From Sphingobacterium micropteri (GTDB lineage Bacteria; Bacteroidota; Bacteroidia; Sphingobacteriales; Sphingobacteriaceae), in assembly GCF_014692515.1 (NCBI RefSeq), contig NZ_JACOIK010000001.1, positions 248,001 to 312,000 on the forward strand: DNA of 64,000 nucleotides, written 5' to 3'. This document shows positions 35,601-43,495 of the stretch, in pieces. Below the pieces are notes generated by a model that searched no databases, had not been told where the DNA came from, and saw only the letters and a program-made list of their open reading frames with translations. The position numbers and the translations under genes were made by a program. How positions within the stretch are numbered: position 1 is the stretch's first letter; each line of letters begins with the position of its first letter.

Positions 35601-35708
35601 CCATTGGCTATCGTGATGATCGGTGGGCTGATCAGTTCCACGTTGTTATCCCGAATAGTAACACCAGTTATCTATAAGCTTATTCCGCCAGTCATTGAAA
35701 AAAAATAA
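32658..35708 (+). CDS. RND-family efflux permease
   Basis: A 1016-residue inner-membrane proton-driven pump with the usual duplicated layout: TM1, a large periplasmic porter loop, TM2-6, then the same again. TM4 carries the proton-relay Asp pair in GLVVDDSIVVVENIERW. TM10 carries the conserved Lys-Asn-containing segment (VKNTILLVDF). The sequence resembles the AcrB-type/Bacteroidota multidrug branch (cf. GxGFxxF and the SLFPPSEKPQF start of the second half). Substrate not determinable. It is the last gene of the tetR-led operon; a TAAAATAAG/CTTATTTTA hairpin follows at 35832. Confidence 0.95.
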   Translation: MNFIKYPIKNYQFTLIMVLMVVVVAISTILTMPRAEDPEMKPVSFPVIVVYPGTSPKDMEQLVVKPLESRFYALDGIKRIKTTITNGVAVIFVEYVYGEDYEAKYQELIRELSAASGELPENIYRAEVKKVDPTTVSVIQTALISENASTSTMKRLADDLKSRLEKVKALKNVEISGLPDQLIRVDLNLSRLASLKIPMDQVVQAIQSENQNIPSGAVVAGGKSFSVTTSGDYKSIEQIKNTVVSSAEGRNILLRDVAEVYPTFGQAAHVTRLNGYHAVLVNAAQKGGMNISDTQKAYHQVFEAFRKTLPANVDFIVNFDQAEQVNSRLSGLGVDFVIAITLVLFTLLPLGSRASLVVMIAIPLSLGLGLITLNLVGYSLNQLSIVGFVVALGLVVDDSIVVVENIERWMRDGYSRLEAAIKGTHQIALAVVGCTVTLVIAFLPLMFMPEMAGDFIRSMPTAVIASVIGSMFIALLVVPFLASKLLKPHISEDGNAILRVLKKLIHNTYAVWLDKALKHPKRTAVIALGIFLASLALIPVVGFSLFPPSEKPQFMIHIAAPLQGSLTTTDSITREIEDELRQIADIKYFTSNVGKGNPTIYYNMSQASENVGHADIFVQLHNDVKAKEKELLIEALRQKWTNYLGAKIEVKNFEQGVPVISPVEVRLFGDDLDTLQRLAADVEELLKKTPGNVYINNPLKNKKTDLHVVVNREKAMALGVPTVRIDQTVRIALAGYEVGTYTDPKVDDNEYRIMITVPRPNMPDMTVFDGIFVNNVEGTAIPLTQLATLAFESSPSNIYHQDKNRVVSVNASVAKGFSNDHVIQEVIKKMDAFPFPNGYAYEMGGEVESREAAFGGFGTIIMVTVFLFIAVLVLEFKTFKSTLIVLSVIPLGIVGAVLALMVTGNTLSFVATIGLVALAGIEVKNTILLVDFTNQLRREGVALNDAIEQAGEIRFLPIILTSLTAIGGLLPIAWSSNPLISPLAIVMIGGLISSTLLSRIVTPVIYKLIPPVIEKK

Positions 35709-35831
35709 TATATGAATAAAATCTTTTTCTTACTTTTGCCCGTATCATGAAGATTACTTCTCTATACAGGATATTAACTGTACGCGACAGAATAGCGTAA
35801 GTACCGGGCATCCACTATGCCTAGATATCTT

Positions 35832-35859
35832 TAAAATAAGTCATTTCAAGCTTATTTTA
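35832..35859. repeat. AT-rich hairpin downstream of the RND gene
   Basis: Perfect nine-pair stem TAAAATAAG / CTTATTTTA around a 10-base loop, 124 bases after the RND stop and 66 bases before the MFS start. It could be a weak terminator or a leader structure for the MFS gene. A -7-like box TACTTTTG lies at 35731-35738 but has no good -33 element. Nothing else is recognised in this gap. Confidence 0.4.
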
Positions 35860-35924
35860 GTTGTATTCCCACTTATTTTTGATGACAAGACGCTCAGAAG
35901 ACTGCGTTGTTTATAGAAAAGTTT

Positions 35925-37151
35925 ATGCAAGAAAAAGAAAACTGGAAAAAGAAATTCCTCATTATATGGATCGGGCAGTTTATATCGTTGATTACAAGCT
36001 CTGCCGTCAATTTTGCTATTATTATATGGCTAAGTATCGAACATGGATCTGCCGAGGTGCTTGCTTATGGTGCCATTGCAGGGATGTTGCCCGCTGCGGT
36101 TATCGGTCCGTTTGCAGGGATATACATTGACCGTTGGAACCGGAAGAAAACAATGATGTTTGCCGACGGCTTTGTAGCACTATGCACATTGGTCATGTCG
36201 ATTAGTTTTTACCTCGGATACGAAAGCCTTATTTTAATATACGCGATGCTGGCACTACGTTCGGTAGGATCAGCTTTCCACATGCCGGCCATGCAGGCAT
36301 CTATTCCGATGATAGCACCGGAAAGCGAGTTGCTCCGCATAGCGGGTGTCAACCAGATGATCCAGTCTATTTCTGCAATTGCAGGGCCGGCATTAGGGAC
36401 CTTAGCCATTACGTTGATGTCTATAGGCAACGTGTTGTTATTGGATATTGTCGGCGCCGTAGTAGCTATCAGCGCATTGTTGTTCGTATATATCCCGAAT
36501 CCAGAGGTTCCTGAAAGGGCGAAAGCCAGTTTCAAACAAGCTTGGGCCGACCTGAAATGGGGCTTCAAAGCAATTTTGGATAACAAAGGACTGACCTGGC
36601 TTTTCGCATATTCTACTATCGCTACCTTTTGTATTATGCCTGTTGCGGTGTTGTTTCCACTATTGACATTGCAATATTTTGGTGGGGGCAAATGGGAAAT
36701 GAGTATCGTTGAAATGGTGTGGGGACTCGGCATGCTGGTAGGGGGGAGTGTGTTGGGGATCTTTAGACCCGCTATCCGAAAAGTGGTGCTGATCAATATG
36801 ACGACTATTATTTTAGGGATAAGCTTGGCATTATCAGGTGTTATTCCCCCACATACGTTCTGGATCTTGGTCGGATTAACAGCGATAGGTGGCGTGGCAG
36901 CAACGATTTATAATGCGAGTTTTATGACGGTATTACAGGAGGAAGTTCGCCCCGAAGTGATGGGACGTGTTTTCTCCCTCTATTTCAGTATGGCCATTAT
37001 ACCCACCGTTATTGGATTGCTCGGTACGGGCTGGGCGGCAGATTTCTTTGGCGTAAACAATATATTTATTGCTTTAGGGTGCATCATTGCCGTTGTTGGC
37101 GTGTTTTCTTTCTTCAATCGTTTTATTATGGGATTGGGGAGGAAGAGTTAA
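35925..37151 (+). CDS. Major facilitator superfamily exporter (DHA3-type)
   Basis: A 408-residue, 12-helix transporter of the drug:H+ antiporter-3 type, which includes macrolide and siderophore exporters. It has the cytoplasmic loop 2-3 motif GPFAGIYIDRWNRKKTMMFADG and the second-half counterpart MGRVFSLYFSMAIIP. ATG at 35925 (MQEKENWKKKFLIIWIGQF) is preferred over the upstream TTG at 35907. The stop overlaps the convergent LytTR regulator by 4 bases, so transcripts collide. Substrate unknown. Confidence 0.88.
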   Translation: MQEKENWKKKFLIIWIGQFISLITSSAVNFAIIIWLSIEHGSAEVLAYGAIAGMLPAAVIGPFAGIYIDRWNRKKTMMFADGFVALCTLVMSISFYLGYESLILIYAMLALRSVGSAFHMPAMQASIPMIAPESELLRIAGVNQMIQSISAIAGPALGTLAITLMSIGNVLLLDIVGAVVAISALLFVYIPNPEVPERAKASFKQAWADLKWGFKAILDNKGLTWLFAYSTIATFCIMPVAVLFPLLTLQYFGGGKWEMSIVEMVWGLGMLVGGSVLGIFRPAIRKVVLINMTTIILGISLALSGVIPPHTFWILVGLTAIGGVAATIYNASFMTVLQEEVRPEVMGRVFSLYFSMAIIPTVIGLLGTGWAADFFGVNNIFIALGCIIAVVGVFSFFNRFIMGLGRKS

Positions 37152-37840
37152 GCATGGGGGTGTGTAGAAAATTTCTGCTTTACGATGTCGATATAGGATC
37201 CGCCTACCGGAATCACGTGTGATTGAATGGTGATTTGATGCCGCTCTATTTTCTCGACTTTCGAGGTGTTGACGATAAAAGATCGGTGTACCTGCATGAA
37301 TGATTGTGGCGGTAATAAATTGATGGTTTCTTTAATGGTCGCGCGTGTCAGAATTTCTTTTTCGGGGAGAGCATATCTCATATAGTTTCCGGTGGCTTCA
37401 ATGAAAAGAATGTCGTCCAGTAATACCTTTACGGTATCGTATCCGTCTTTAATAAAGATGTGGGAAGGAATGGTGTCTATTTTGTTTTGTAGTATTTCAT
37501 GGGCTTTGTTGCAGGCTTTTAAAAACCGGACAAATGTGAATGGCTTTAGTAGATAGTCGATTGCTTCTAATTCAAACCCTGTAACAGCATGTTCGGAGTA
37601 AGCCGTAGTGAATACCAGTAGTGGTTTCCGAAGTAAACTGTTATAGAATTCTATACCTGAAATATCAGGCATTTTAACATCTAAAAATAATAGATCTATC
37701 TCGTTTTTGCGCAGATAGTCGATCGCTTCAAAAGCATTGATAAAAGTCGTTTCAAGTGAGAGAAAAGGTGTTTTTTCAGCATGTGCCTTGACAATTTCCA
37801 AGGCAATGGGCTCGTCGTCTATAGCTATCGCTTTAATCAT
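37148..37840 (-). CDS. LytTR-family response regulator
   Basis: A 230-residue regulator with a receiver domain (IAIDDEP acidic pair, phospho-acceptor Asp54 in LLFLDVKMP, LKPF with the conserved Lys) and a C-terminal LytTR DNA-binding domain (about 125-225: FIEATGNYMRYAL and QVHRSFIVNTSKVEKIE). LytTR proteins bind tandem direct repeats one or two helical turns apart. GTCACnT repeats spaced 21 bases sit upstream of the divergent TlpA-like gene at 39436. It follows its kinase by 19 bases. Confidence 0.93.
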   Translation of the reverse strand: MIKAIAIDDEPIALEIVKAHAEKTPFLSLETTFINAFEAIDYLRKNEIDLLFLDVKMPDISGIEFYNSLLRKPLLVFTTAYSEHAVTGFELEAIDYLLKPFTFVRFLKACNKAHEILQNKIDTIPSHIFIKDGYDTVKVLLDDILFIEATGNYMRYALPEKEILTRATIKETINLLPPQSFMQVHRSFIVNTSKVEKIERHQITIQSHVIPVGGSYIDIVKQKFSTHPHA

Positions 37841-37859
37841 ATTTTTTGCTTTACTGACG

Positions 37860-39272
37860 TTACGTAAGGTTTAGGGTTAAAAATATAAAATATTCTGTAT
37901 TTGTTTCTTCAATGTGGAGTTTATTCCGATCCGGATATAATAAACGTAATCGGTTTCTAACATTTTCTAACCCAATACCCGACTTGCTTTTTTCTGGATC
38001 AGATTCTTTATGGTAGTGTATACTGTTATATACGCTTAGTTTTAAGATATCTCTTTCTATCGAAAGATGTACACGTATCCAAGATGGTTTGTTTAGGCTG
38101 ATGCCATGTTTAAAGGCGTTTTCAATGAATGGAATAAGTAGCATAGGCGCTATTTGTTCATCCCCGATTTCATCATCGCGGGGGAGTTCTATGGCAATCT
38201 GGATGGATGGGATGTCAGCTATACGTAGTTTTTGGATAGCAATATATTCTTTTATATAGTCGATTTCGCGGACAAGTAATATGCTGTCTTGCTGGTTTTC
38301 ATGTAGCATAAAACGCATTATATCAGCGAGCTTCTGAATGCCCTCCGATGTTCTTTCGGCGTTTTCCTGTATGGCGATGCCGTAGAGCGTATTCATAACG
38401 TTGAACAAAAAGTGTGGGTTGATCTGTGATTGCAAGAGCTTCAAATCAGCGGAGGTTTTTCCCAAGGTTTTTTGCAAACCAACTATTTGACGTTGCTGTT
38501 TATGCTGGTGATAATAAAAGACGTAAATGGCAGGTGTGAGTATACCGCCCAATAGGAAACAGAAAAATATATTGAATCCATTGAAAGAGAACCATCGTGT
38601 ATTACTAAATATTTTTATTGTCATTTCCATTAAGCTGGAAAATAAGACGATGCAGATCAGATTGACGAATATAGAGAGAACAATATGAATCACTTTTGGG
38701 GTTTGGTCTTTATCCAAGCGGGGTAAAAGGTAATAATGATGAACAGCGAAAAGACTATAGCTAAATGGAATCGCGAAGGCAGTTAAGGCAGCGACATATT
38801 CACTTACCTGGAAAACCGGTATAAAAATAGCTATCCCAATGATCAACGTAATAATAAACTCTCTTAACGTTTTAGAAAATAGCGTATCGCGATTTGACAT
38901 CTTAACCAAATATTGGACAACGCTTTTAATAACGCTGTATACTAACAACCCAAAACATAGGATTCCGCTAAGCACAAAAGGGGGCATAATCTGGTGTGGA
39001 GGTAACGGTCTCCATTCCTGGATAACAAAGTGTATAAAGGCTCCTGTGAAGAAAATGGTAGCGACTGAAATAGCCCATTTATACATTTTCTGTATGGAGA
39101 AGAGAATAGGATAGGCATACAATAGGTAAAAGCTGACGATACCGTATACAGTAAATAAATGAAGTTGGAGGGCAGCCTGTTGACCTTCATCGCTTACATC
39201 ATGAAGTAAAGTGATGAGTAAAAACAAGTAGATACCGGTGACGATGATGAATTCTATCCAACGTGATTTCAT
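37860..39272 (-). CDS. LytS-type sensor histidine kinase
   Basis: A 470-residue kinase with about eight transmembrane helices (about 5-260), a short coiled linker (QQRQIVGLQKTLGKTSADLKLL) and the His_kinase domain, with phospho-acceptor His287 in QINPHFLFNVMNTL. An ATPase domain follows, with ENAFKHGI (N-box) and GIGLENVRNRL (G-box). ATG at 39272 is preferred; the upstream open stretch to 39335 adds an unlikely N-terminus. It is cognate to the LytTR regulator and divergent from the TlpA-like gene. Confidence 0.92.
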   Translation of the reverse strand: MKSRWIEFIIVTGIYLFLLITLLHDVSDEGQQAALQLHLFTVYGIVSFYLLYAYPILFSIQKMYKWAISVATIFFTGAFIHFVIQEWRPLPPHQIMPPFVLSGILCFGLLVYSVIKSVVQYLVKMSNRDTLFSKTLREFIITLIIGIAIFIPVFQVSEYVAALTAFAIPFSYSLFAVHHYYLLPRLDKDQTPKVIHIVLSIFVNLICIVLFSSLMEMTIKIFSNTRWFSFNGFNIFFCFLLGGILTPAIYVFYYHQHKQQRQIVGLQKTLGKTSADLKLLQSQINPHFLFNVMNTLYGIAIQENAERTSEGIQKLADIMRFMLHENQQDSILLVREIDYIKEYIAIQKLRIADIPSIQIAIELPRDDEIGDEQIAPMLLIPFIENAFKHGISLNKPSWIRVHLSIERDILKLSVYNSIHYHKESDPEKSKSGIGLENVRNRLRLLYPDRNKLHIEETNTEYFIFLTLNLT

Positions 39273-39435
39273 GTTAATCGGGTTATGTTGTTGTAAATAC
39301 TGCTGCAAGAATAAACAGAATACAGCGTTGTTCAAATAAAATGTGATAAACCTATTTCATGATGTGATAAATATAACGGTTTTCTCCCCCTCCGCGGGTT
39401 GACGTCTTAGAAGAATGGGTGAAAAGAGTTTGTTG

Positions 39436-39463
39436 GTCACCTAAATCAAGTGGTTCGTCACAT
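39436..39463. promoter_or_regulatory. Candidate LytTR binding site (21-bp direct repeat)
   Basis: GTCACCT at 39436-39442 and GTCACAT at 39457-39463 are direct repeats 21 bases apart, the two-turn spacing used by LytTR regulators. The second copy ends 3 bases before the -33 element of the promoter at 39467. Confidence 0.45.
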
Positions 39464-39466
39464 GTT

Positions 39467-39498
39467 TTTGTTTTACAAACAGGAGGCGAATACCTTTG
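39467..39498 (+). promoter_or_regulatory. Promoter of the TlpA-like gene
   Basis: TTTG at 39467-39470, 20-base spacer, TACCTTTG at 39491-39498: an exact Bacteroidota sigma-A match. Predicted start of transcription near 39506, about 33 bases before the ATG at 39539. Confidence 0.7.
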
Positions 39499-39538
39499 GT
39501 TATAAATTGTTTTACGATACTATTTAAAAATTAAGATT

Positions 39539-40813
39539 ATGCACCTATACGTTAAAAGTCTATTGTTTGTGCTGTTGATGCCTTCAACAGCTATTTTTGG
39601 TCAGGATAAACCTTTTCAATGCACACTGGTTGGCGAGGTCATCGATCGCCCGTACAGCGACGAACTTTTATTTATAAAAGAAGATGAAGACCAACGGATA
39701 TCGTCTATTTCAATTCCTATCGTTAACGGAACGTTTACCTATACGTTTACGGCAGATTATATTGAGAGTTATACATTAAGCTTTAAAGATGAATATATAG
39801 AAGGGACGTGGAGACCTCAGGTGTTTTTTGCAGAGCAGGATACCCTGCATATGACATTGTATCCCCAAGATAAGGCTTTACACAACCAAATAAAAGGTGG
39901 AGAGGTAAATGCGCAACTGATGCACTATCAAGATCAAGCAGAGGCGCTATTTGGACTTCGCTCCCTTGATGAAGAGGAAGAACGGCTAAAAGAAACAGGT
40001 ATGTATCTCACACCGAAAGCGCAAGCTTTATTAAAGGAAATCGAGGCAGCGAGCACGAATGAAGTCCGGGATAGTTTAGCTCGGATTGGTCGTCAATTAC
40101 AGACGGAGCAAAAAGATCTGACACCGGCAGCGAGGGAGAATAGGGCTTTATTTGAGAAGCAGTTTCTGGCCTGGATAGCGTGGAAAGCCGATCAGGTAAT
40201 AACAAATCCCTCTTTGATTACCTATCGGGACTTGTTAATGTTGTTGCGGATGGCGGACGCCTCATATGATCGTCCTTTGCCTATTGCCGTGGGAGATCTA
40301 TTGGCGAGCTATGAACAACATTATCAGCCGCAATACGCCGACCATCCCTATACGCGACAGGCAGATTTTTTTTTAACAGCTTTAAATACGATCAAAAAAG
40401 GAGGAAAATATATAGATTTCAGTGCTCCTGATTTTGAAGGGCGTACGGTGACGCTTTCGGAACACATCCAAGGAAAATATGCCCTGATCAACTTCTGGGC
40501 CTCCTGGTGTGGGCCTTGCCGGCGAAAAGGTAAAGAGTTGATTTCCATATACGAAGAGTTTAAAGATCGCGGTTTTGAAGTTATAGCAATTGCCCGCGAA
40601 CAAAACAGAGAAGCTGGTATCCAAGCTGCTAAAGCCGATCAGTATCCGTGGCTCAATCTATTAGAGATTAACGACAAGCAGAATATTTGGAAAAGATATG
40701 GACTTGGTAATTCCGGTGGGGGCGTTTTTCTTGTAGATCGCGAAGGTGAAATTTTAGCAATATCGCCTACTGCCGACGAGGTTAGAACAGTCTTGCTGGA
40801 CAGGTTAGACTAA
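39539..40813 (+). CDS. DUF4369/TlpA-like thiol-disulfide oxidoreductase
   Basis: A 424-residue exported protein with a signal peptide (about 1-21, ending AIFGQ). A DUF4369-type beta domain comes first (about 25-125), then a helical linker. A thioredoxin-fold domain follows from about 290: PDFEGRTVTLSEH and then the redox motif WCGPC in NFWASWCGPCRRKG. Such proteins reduce or form disulfides in the periplasm. It has its own promoter and lies divergent from the LytTR two-component pair, which probably controls it (inference). Confidence 0.9.
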   Translation: MHLYVKSLLFVLLMPSTAIFGQDKPFQCTLVGEVIDRPYSDELLFIKEDEDQRISSISIPIVNGTFTYTFTADYIESYTLSFKDEYIEGTWRPQVFFAEQDTLHMTLYPQDKALHNQIKGGEVNAQLMHYQDQAEALFGLRSLDEEEERLKETGMYLTPKAQALLKEIEAASTNEVRDSLARIGRQLQTEQKDLTPAARENRALFEKQFLAWIAWKADQVITNPSLITYRDLLMLLRMADASYDRPLPIAVGDLLASYEQHYQPQYADHPYTRQADFFLTALNTIKKGGKYIDFSAPDFEGRTVTLSEHIQGKYALINFWASWCGPCRRKGKELISIYEEFKDRGFEVIAIAREQNREAGIQAAKADQYPWLNLLEINDKQNIWKRYGLGNSGGGVFLVDREGEILAISPTADEVRTVLLDRLD

Positions 40814-40891
40814 TCGCTGTATTCCTCCTGCTTACATGTTTAACAGCTCCTGTTCCTGCACGTAATTTGACAATACATGATATGGTTGTTG

Positions 40892-40922
40892 TTTTAAATC
40901 ATTCTAAATAGGTTTATATTTG
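40892..40922 (+). promoter_or_regulatory. Candidate promoter for the siderophore-interacting protein gene
   Basis: TATATTTG at 40915-40922 fits TAnnTTTG. The nearest TTG (40889-40891) gives a spacing of 23 bases, at the loose end of the accepted range. No convincing Fur or IdeR box was found. Confidence 0.4.
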
Positions 40923-40968
40923 TCAATACGATCATGAAAGTAACAACACATCAAAAAACACAATTAAA

Positions 40969-41787
40969 ATGAATAAAAAGGGTTTTCCACCTATTCAAGC
41001 GCAGTTGACTGTAAGTAGAAAAAAACAGCTTACCCCACATTATATCCGGGTTTATCTCACGGGAGAAAAGGTGCCGCTATTTGCTAATACAACAGTAGGT
41101 ATAAATAACAAGATTCTAATTCCACCCAAAGGAGTGGACAAGGTATACTTTCCGGAGTTGGATAAGGAAACGAACACGTGGAAACTCCAATCGGAAGAGG
41201 TTCTGCCAATCCGGAGAACCTATACGCATCGTGGTATTGATCTTCATACGAATGAGATCTGGATCGATTTTGTCGCCCATGGCGACGAAGGACCGGCCTC
41301 AGCATGGGCGATACAAGCGGAAAAAGGAGATGTGTTGGGTGTTCTGATGAAAGATGGCAAAATGGAACTCTATAAAAAAGCAGATTATTATCTGTTGGTA
41401 GGCGATGCGACAGCCATTCCTGTATTAGGAGCTATTTTAGAAGATCTACCTGCAGAGGCCAAGGGAATTTGTATTATTGAGGTTTACGGAGAAGAGGACG
41501 AACAAGATCTTAAAACAAAAGCTGATATAGATATCATCTGGTTGCACAATCAGCATCCGCAAAGCGGCAGCCGACTTGGAGATATGGTAAGGGAGCAGCT
41601 ATTGCCGGAAGGATCGCGTTCGGGTTATGTTGCGGCAGAATATTCTTCGGTAAAAGCCATTCGTCATTATTTACGGAAAGAAAAGGGATGGAAGCCGGAT
41701 GAACTATATGCCTATTCTTATTGGAAAGCAGGGGTAGCAGAAGATAAATCCACCGCTGATAGACAGCAGGAAAAGCGGGAGTCGTAA
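40969..41787 (+). CDS. Siderophore-interacting protein (ferric-chelate reductase)
   Basis: A 272-residue flavoprotein of the SIP/ViuB class that reduces ferric siderophores to free iron. An FAD-binding domain (about 15-140) includes the flavin motif RRTYTHRG. A nucleotide-binding C-terminal half follows, containing LLVGDATAIPVLGAILEDLP and LYAYSYWKAGVAEDK (the last segment is the family tail). No transporter or siderophore-biosynthesis gene is adjacent, so it probably works in trans. It stands alone between the TlpA-like gene and tRNA-Lys. Confidence 0.9.
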   Translation: MNKKGFPPIQAQLTVSRKKQLTPHYIRVYLTGEKVPLFANTTVGINNKILIPPKGVDKVYFPELDKETNTWKLQSEEVLPIRRTYTHRGIDLHTNEIWIDFVAHGDEGPASAWAIQAEKGDVLGVLMKDGKMELYKKADYYLLVGDATAIPVLGAILEDLPAEAKGICIIEVYGEEDEQDLKTKADIDIIWLHNQHPQSGSRLGDMVREQLLPEGSRSGYVAAEYSSVKAIRHYLRKEKGWKPDELYAYSYWKAGVAEDKSTADRQQEKRES

Positions 41788-41847
41788 TTATTAAATGGAA
41801 AGGAGCCAGTTGCCGGGAACCGAATAGCAAAAAAATACAAAAAACCG

Positions 41848-41878
41848 TTGACATTGTAATCCGTGGCGCTTACTTTTG
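41848..41878 (+). promoter_or_regulatory. Promoter of tRNA-Lys
   Basis: TTG at 41848-41850, 20-base spacer, TACTTTTG at 41871-41878. The expected start site (about 8 bases after the box) coincides with the mature tRNA 5-prime end at 41886, which anchors the whole promoter model for this window. Confidence 0.75.
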
Positions 41879-41885
41879 CATAGCG

Positions 41886-41958
41886 GACTCCGTAGCTCAG
41901 TTGGTAGAGCAACAGACTCTTAATCTGTGGGTCCTGAGTTCGAGCCTCAGCGGGGTCA
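41886..41958 (+). tRNA. tRNA-Lys (anticodon CTT)
   Basis: A full cloverleaf. The acceptor stem pairs GACTCCG with CGGGGTC (one G-T wobble). The D-arm contains AGCTCAGTTGGTAGAGC. The anticodon arm ACAGA/TCTGT holds loop CTCTTAA with anticodon CTT at 41919-41921. The T-arm contains the GTTCGAG core. The discriminator base is A at 41958 and CCA is not encoded. A hairpin terminator follows. Confidence 0.95.
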
Positions 41959-41959
41959 C

Positions 41960-41987
41960 AAAGCCACTTCACAGTGGCTTTTGTTAT
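41960..41987 (+). terminator. Terminator of tRNA-Lys
   Basis: Nine-pair stem AAAGCCACT / AGTGGCTTT around TCAC, followed by TGTTATTT. It begins 2 bases after the tRNA end. Confidence 0.85.
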
Positions 41988-42025
41988 TTAAGCTGGAATG
42001 AGAACCTAGGGGTTTGAAAATCCTG

Positions 42026-42571
42026 CTATTTTACGACCGATATTTCTACCCGCCGATTTTGTTCCCTCCCGCTTTCTGTATCGTTGGATGCAACCGGTTT
42101 GGAAGCACCAAATCCTCTGGCGCTAAGATTTTCGGATGGCACGCCGGCGTTGACGATATAGAGCTTGACCGCATTGGCTCTGTCCTCAGATAGCGATTGG
42201 TTGTATTCGGCCGTACCCTCGACGGATGAATGACCATTGATGATAAAATTGGCCGACGGATCTTTCTGCATTTCTCGGACGATATTGTCCAACACCGTAT
42301 ACGACTCGGTTTTGAGTACACTAGAATCAAATTCAAACAGGACGTTCTTGAAATTGAAATTCGGCTTTTCGACCACCGGTTCAGGGTCTTTGCGTGGTTC
42401 TTCCTGAGCAATGACAGGTTCTTCCACTACCTCAACGGGTTCTTCCCGTACAGGTGTTTGTTCAATCTGGCTACCTGGATTAACCATGATTTTTTTGGAC
42501 TTGCAAGCAGACAGGTTTAAGACCAATAGAACGCAACTTATTGCTAAAAGGCTTTTTATTATAGGCTTCAT
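42026..42571 (-). CDS. OmpA-family peptidoglycan-associated lipoprotein
   Basis: A 181-residue lipoprotein with lipobox LSAC (Cys23), a proline/glutamate/valine-rich spacer (about 30-75, repeats of EEPVEVVEEPV type) and a C-terminal OmpA-like peptidoglycan-binding domain (about 75-180). That domain has FEFDSSVLK, the GHSSVEGTAEYNQSLSEDRA motif and NRRVEI at the end. It anchors the outer membrane to peptidoglycan. It is monocistronic. Confidence 0.9.
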   Translation of the reverse strand: MKPIIKSLLAISCVLLVLNLSACKSKKIMVNPGSQIEQTPVREEPVEVVEEPVIAQEEPRKDPEPVVEKPNFNFKNVLFEFDSSVLKTESYTVLDNIVREMQKDPSANFIINGHSSVEGTAEYNQSLSEDRANAVKLYIVNAGVPSENLSARGFGASKPVASNDTESGREQNRRVEISVVK

Positions 42572-42884
42572 AGTATTTTCCTTTATTAACGTGTATACCC
42601 CAAAGATACTATATATTCTTTTACCATCCCTAGCAAAACGTATGATTTTGGCTGTACGTCATACCTCTTGGAGGTAAATTGTCATTTTATTGCTTCGTCA
42701 ATAAAACTGGCCGTCTCGGCTGACAGCCGTCTAAAAACGCAGAAGCTTTCTGTTTGTCTAAACAGAGCAAGTTATGTTTTGAGACACTCGAAACTTATTC
42801 CGCGCGTCAAAACTATTTGCCTTTACAGGTGATATTAACACCGTCCGAAGTCGAGTTTTTATTGTAATTTTAAGTCTTAAAGCT
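42572..42884. other. Intergenic stretch without an evident gene
   Basis: About 310 bases between the OmpA gene and the DUF1348 remnant. The only structure seen is an inverted repeat CTGTTT-GTCT-AAACAG at 42750-42765. No open frame of note and no promoter match. Confidence 0.4.
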
Positions 42885-43087
42885 ATGGAACAGAAACTCC
42901 ATTTGCCTTGGGGATAGCAAAACAAAAAATCCAAATGGAGGAAGATGCTTGGAATAGCAAAAATTCCGAAATGGTATCACTGGCTTATACCATTGACAGC
43001 GAGTGACGAAATTGAGATCTGTTTATCAATGGTCGGGAAGAAATTGTAAGGTTTTTGATTGAGAAATGGGAAAAGGAATAGGATTAC
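42885..43087 (+). pseudogene. Decayed nuclear-transport-factor-2-like (DUF1348) gene fragment
   Basis: Translation in the frame of 42914 gives IAKQKIQMEEDAWNSKNSEM and then SLAYTIDSE, RN, DLFINGREEIV and RFLIEKWEKE, which matches the N-terminal half of DUF1348/NTF2-like proteins (normally about 150 residues). Stop codons sit at 43004 (where the family has Trp), 43013 (Arg) and 43079. The expected ATG at 42885 is one base out of frame, so an early frameshift is also present. The C-terminal half is missing, and the live YciI/ECF42 pair follows 64 bases later. Confidence 0.75.
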
Positions 43088-43150
43088 ACCTGTCCCCATT
43101 CCGTAAACTCGGTCGTCATTAGGGTATGTTTAATTTAAAATTTTAAGACA

Positions 43151-43495
43151 GTGAAAGAATTTGCATTAATTTTCAGACTAAAGGACATTTCAGATTTCAA
43201 GCCATCACCCGAACAAATGCAAGAAAGGATGAATTGGTTAGCAGGCATTGCCTCACAAAACAAATTAGCGGACAAAGGCAATACACTTCTGCCATTTGCA
43301 GGTAACGCAAAAACTATTCAATCTAACAATGTCATAACGGACGGTGCTTACGCCGAAATCAAAGAGTTTATCAGTGGTTACATTGTTGTAAAAGCTGATA
43401 CCATTTATGAAGCCGTAGAAATGGCAAAAGCCAATCCTATTTTTGACCAAGTAGGTGGTAGTATTGAAGTGAGAGAAGTTTTACAGCGTGATTAG
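43151..43495 (+). CDS. YciI/DGPF-domain protein
   Basis: A 114-residue YCII-related protein (dimeric ferredoxin-like fold) starting at GTG 43151. It has the usual order KEFALIFRLKD, an MQERMNWLAGI helix, YAEIKEFISGY, the AMAKANPIFD-type helix and a C-terminal SIEVREVL strand. Proteins of this family (DGPF) are coupled to ECF42 sigma factors, and here the next gene is such a sigma factor, overlapping by 8 bases. The function in that pair is not known. Confidence 0.8.
   Translation: MKEFALIFRLKDISDFKPSPEQMQERMNWLAGIASQNKLADKGNTLLPFAGNAKTIQSNNVITDGAYAEIKEFISGYIVVKADTIYEAVEMAKANPIFDQVGGSIEVREVLQRD

Noticed and set aside
35709..35924. Possible riboswitch upstream of the MFS gene
   Set aside because: Only one AT-rich hairpin was seen; no known riboswitch core could be recognised.
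36209..36796. 195-codon frame antisense to the MFS gene
   Set aside because: Hydrophobic pattern is the reverse of the transporter's own helices; no start context and no family.
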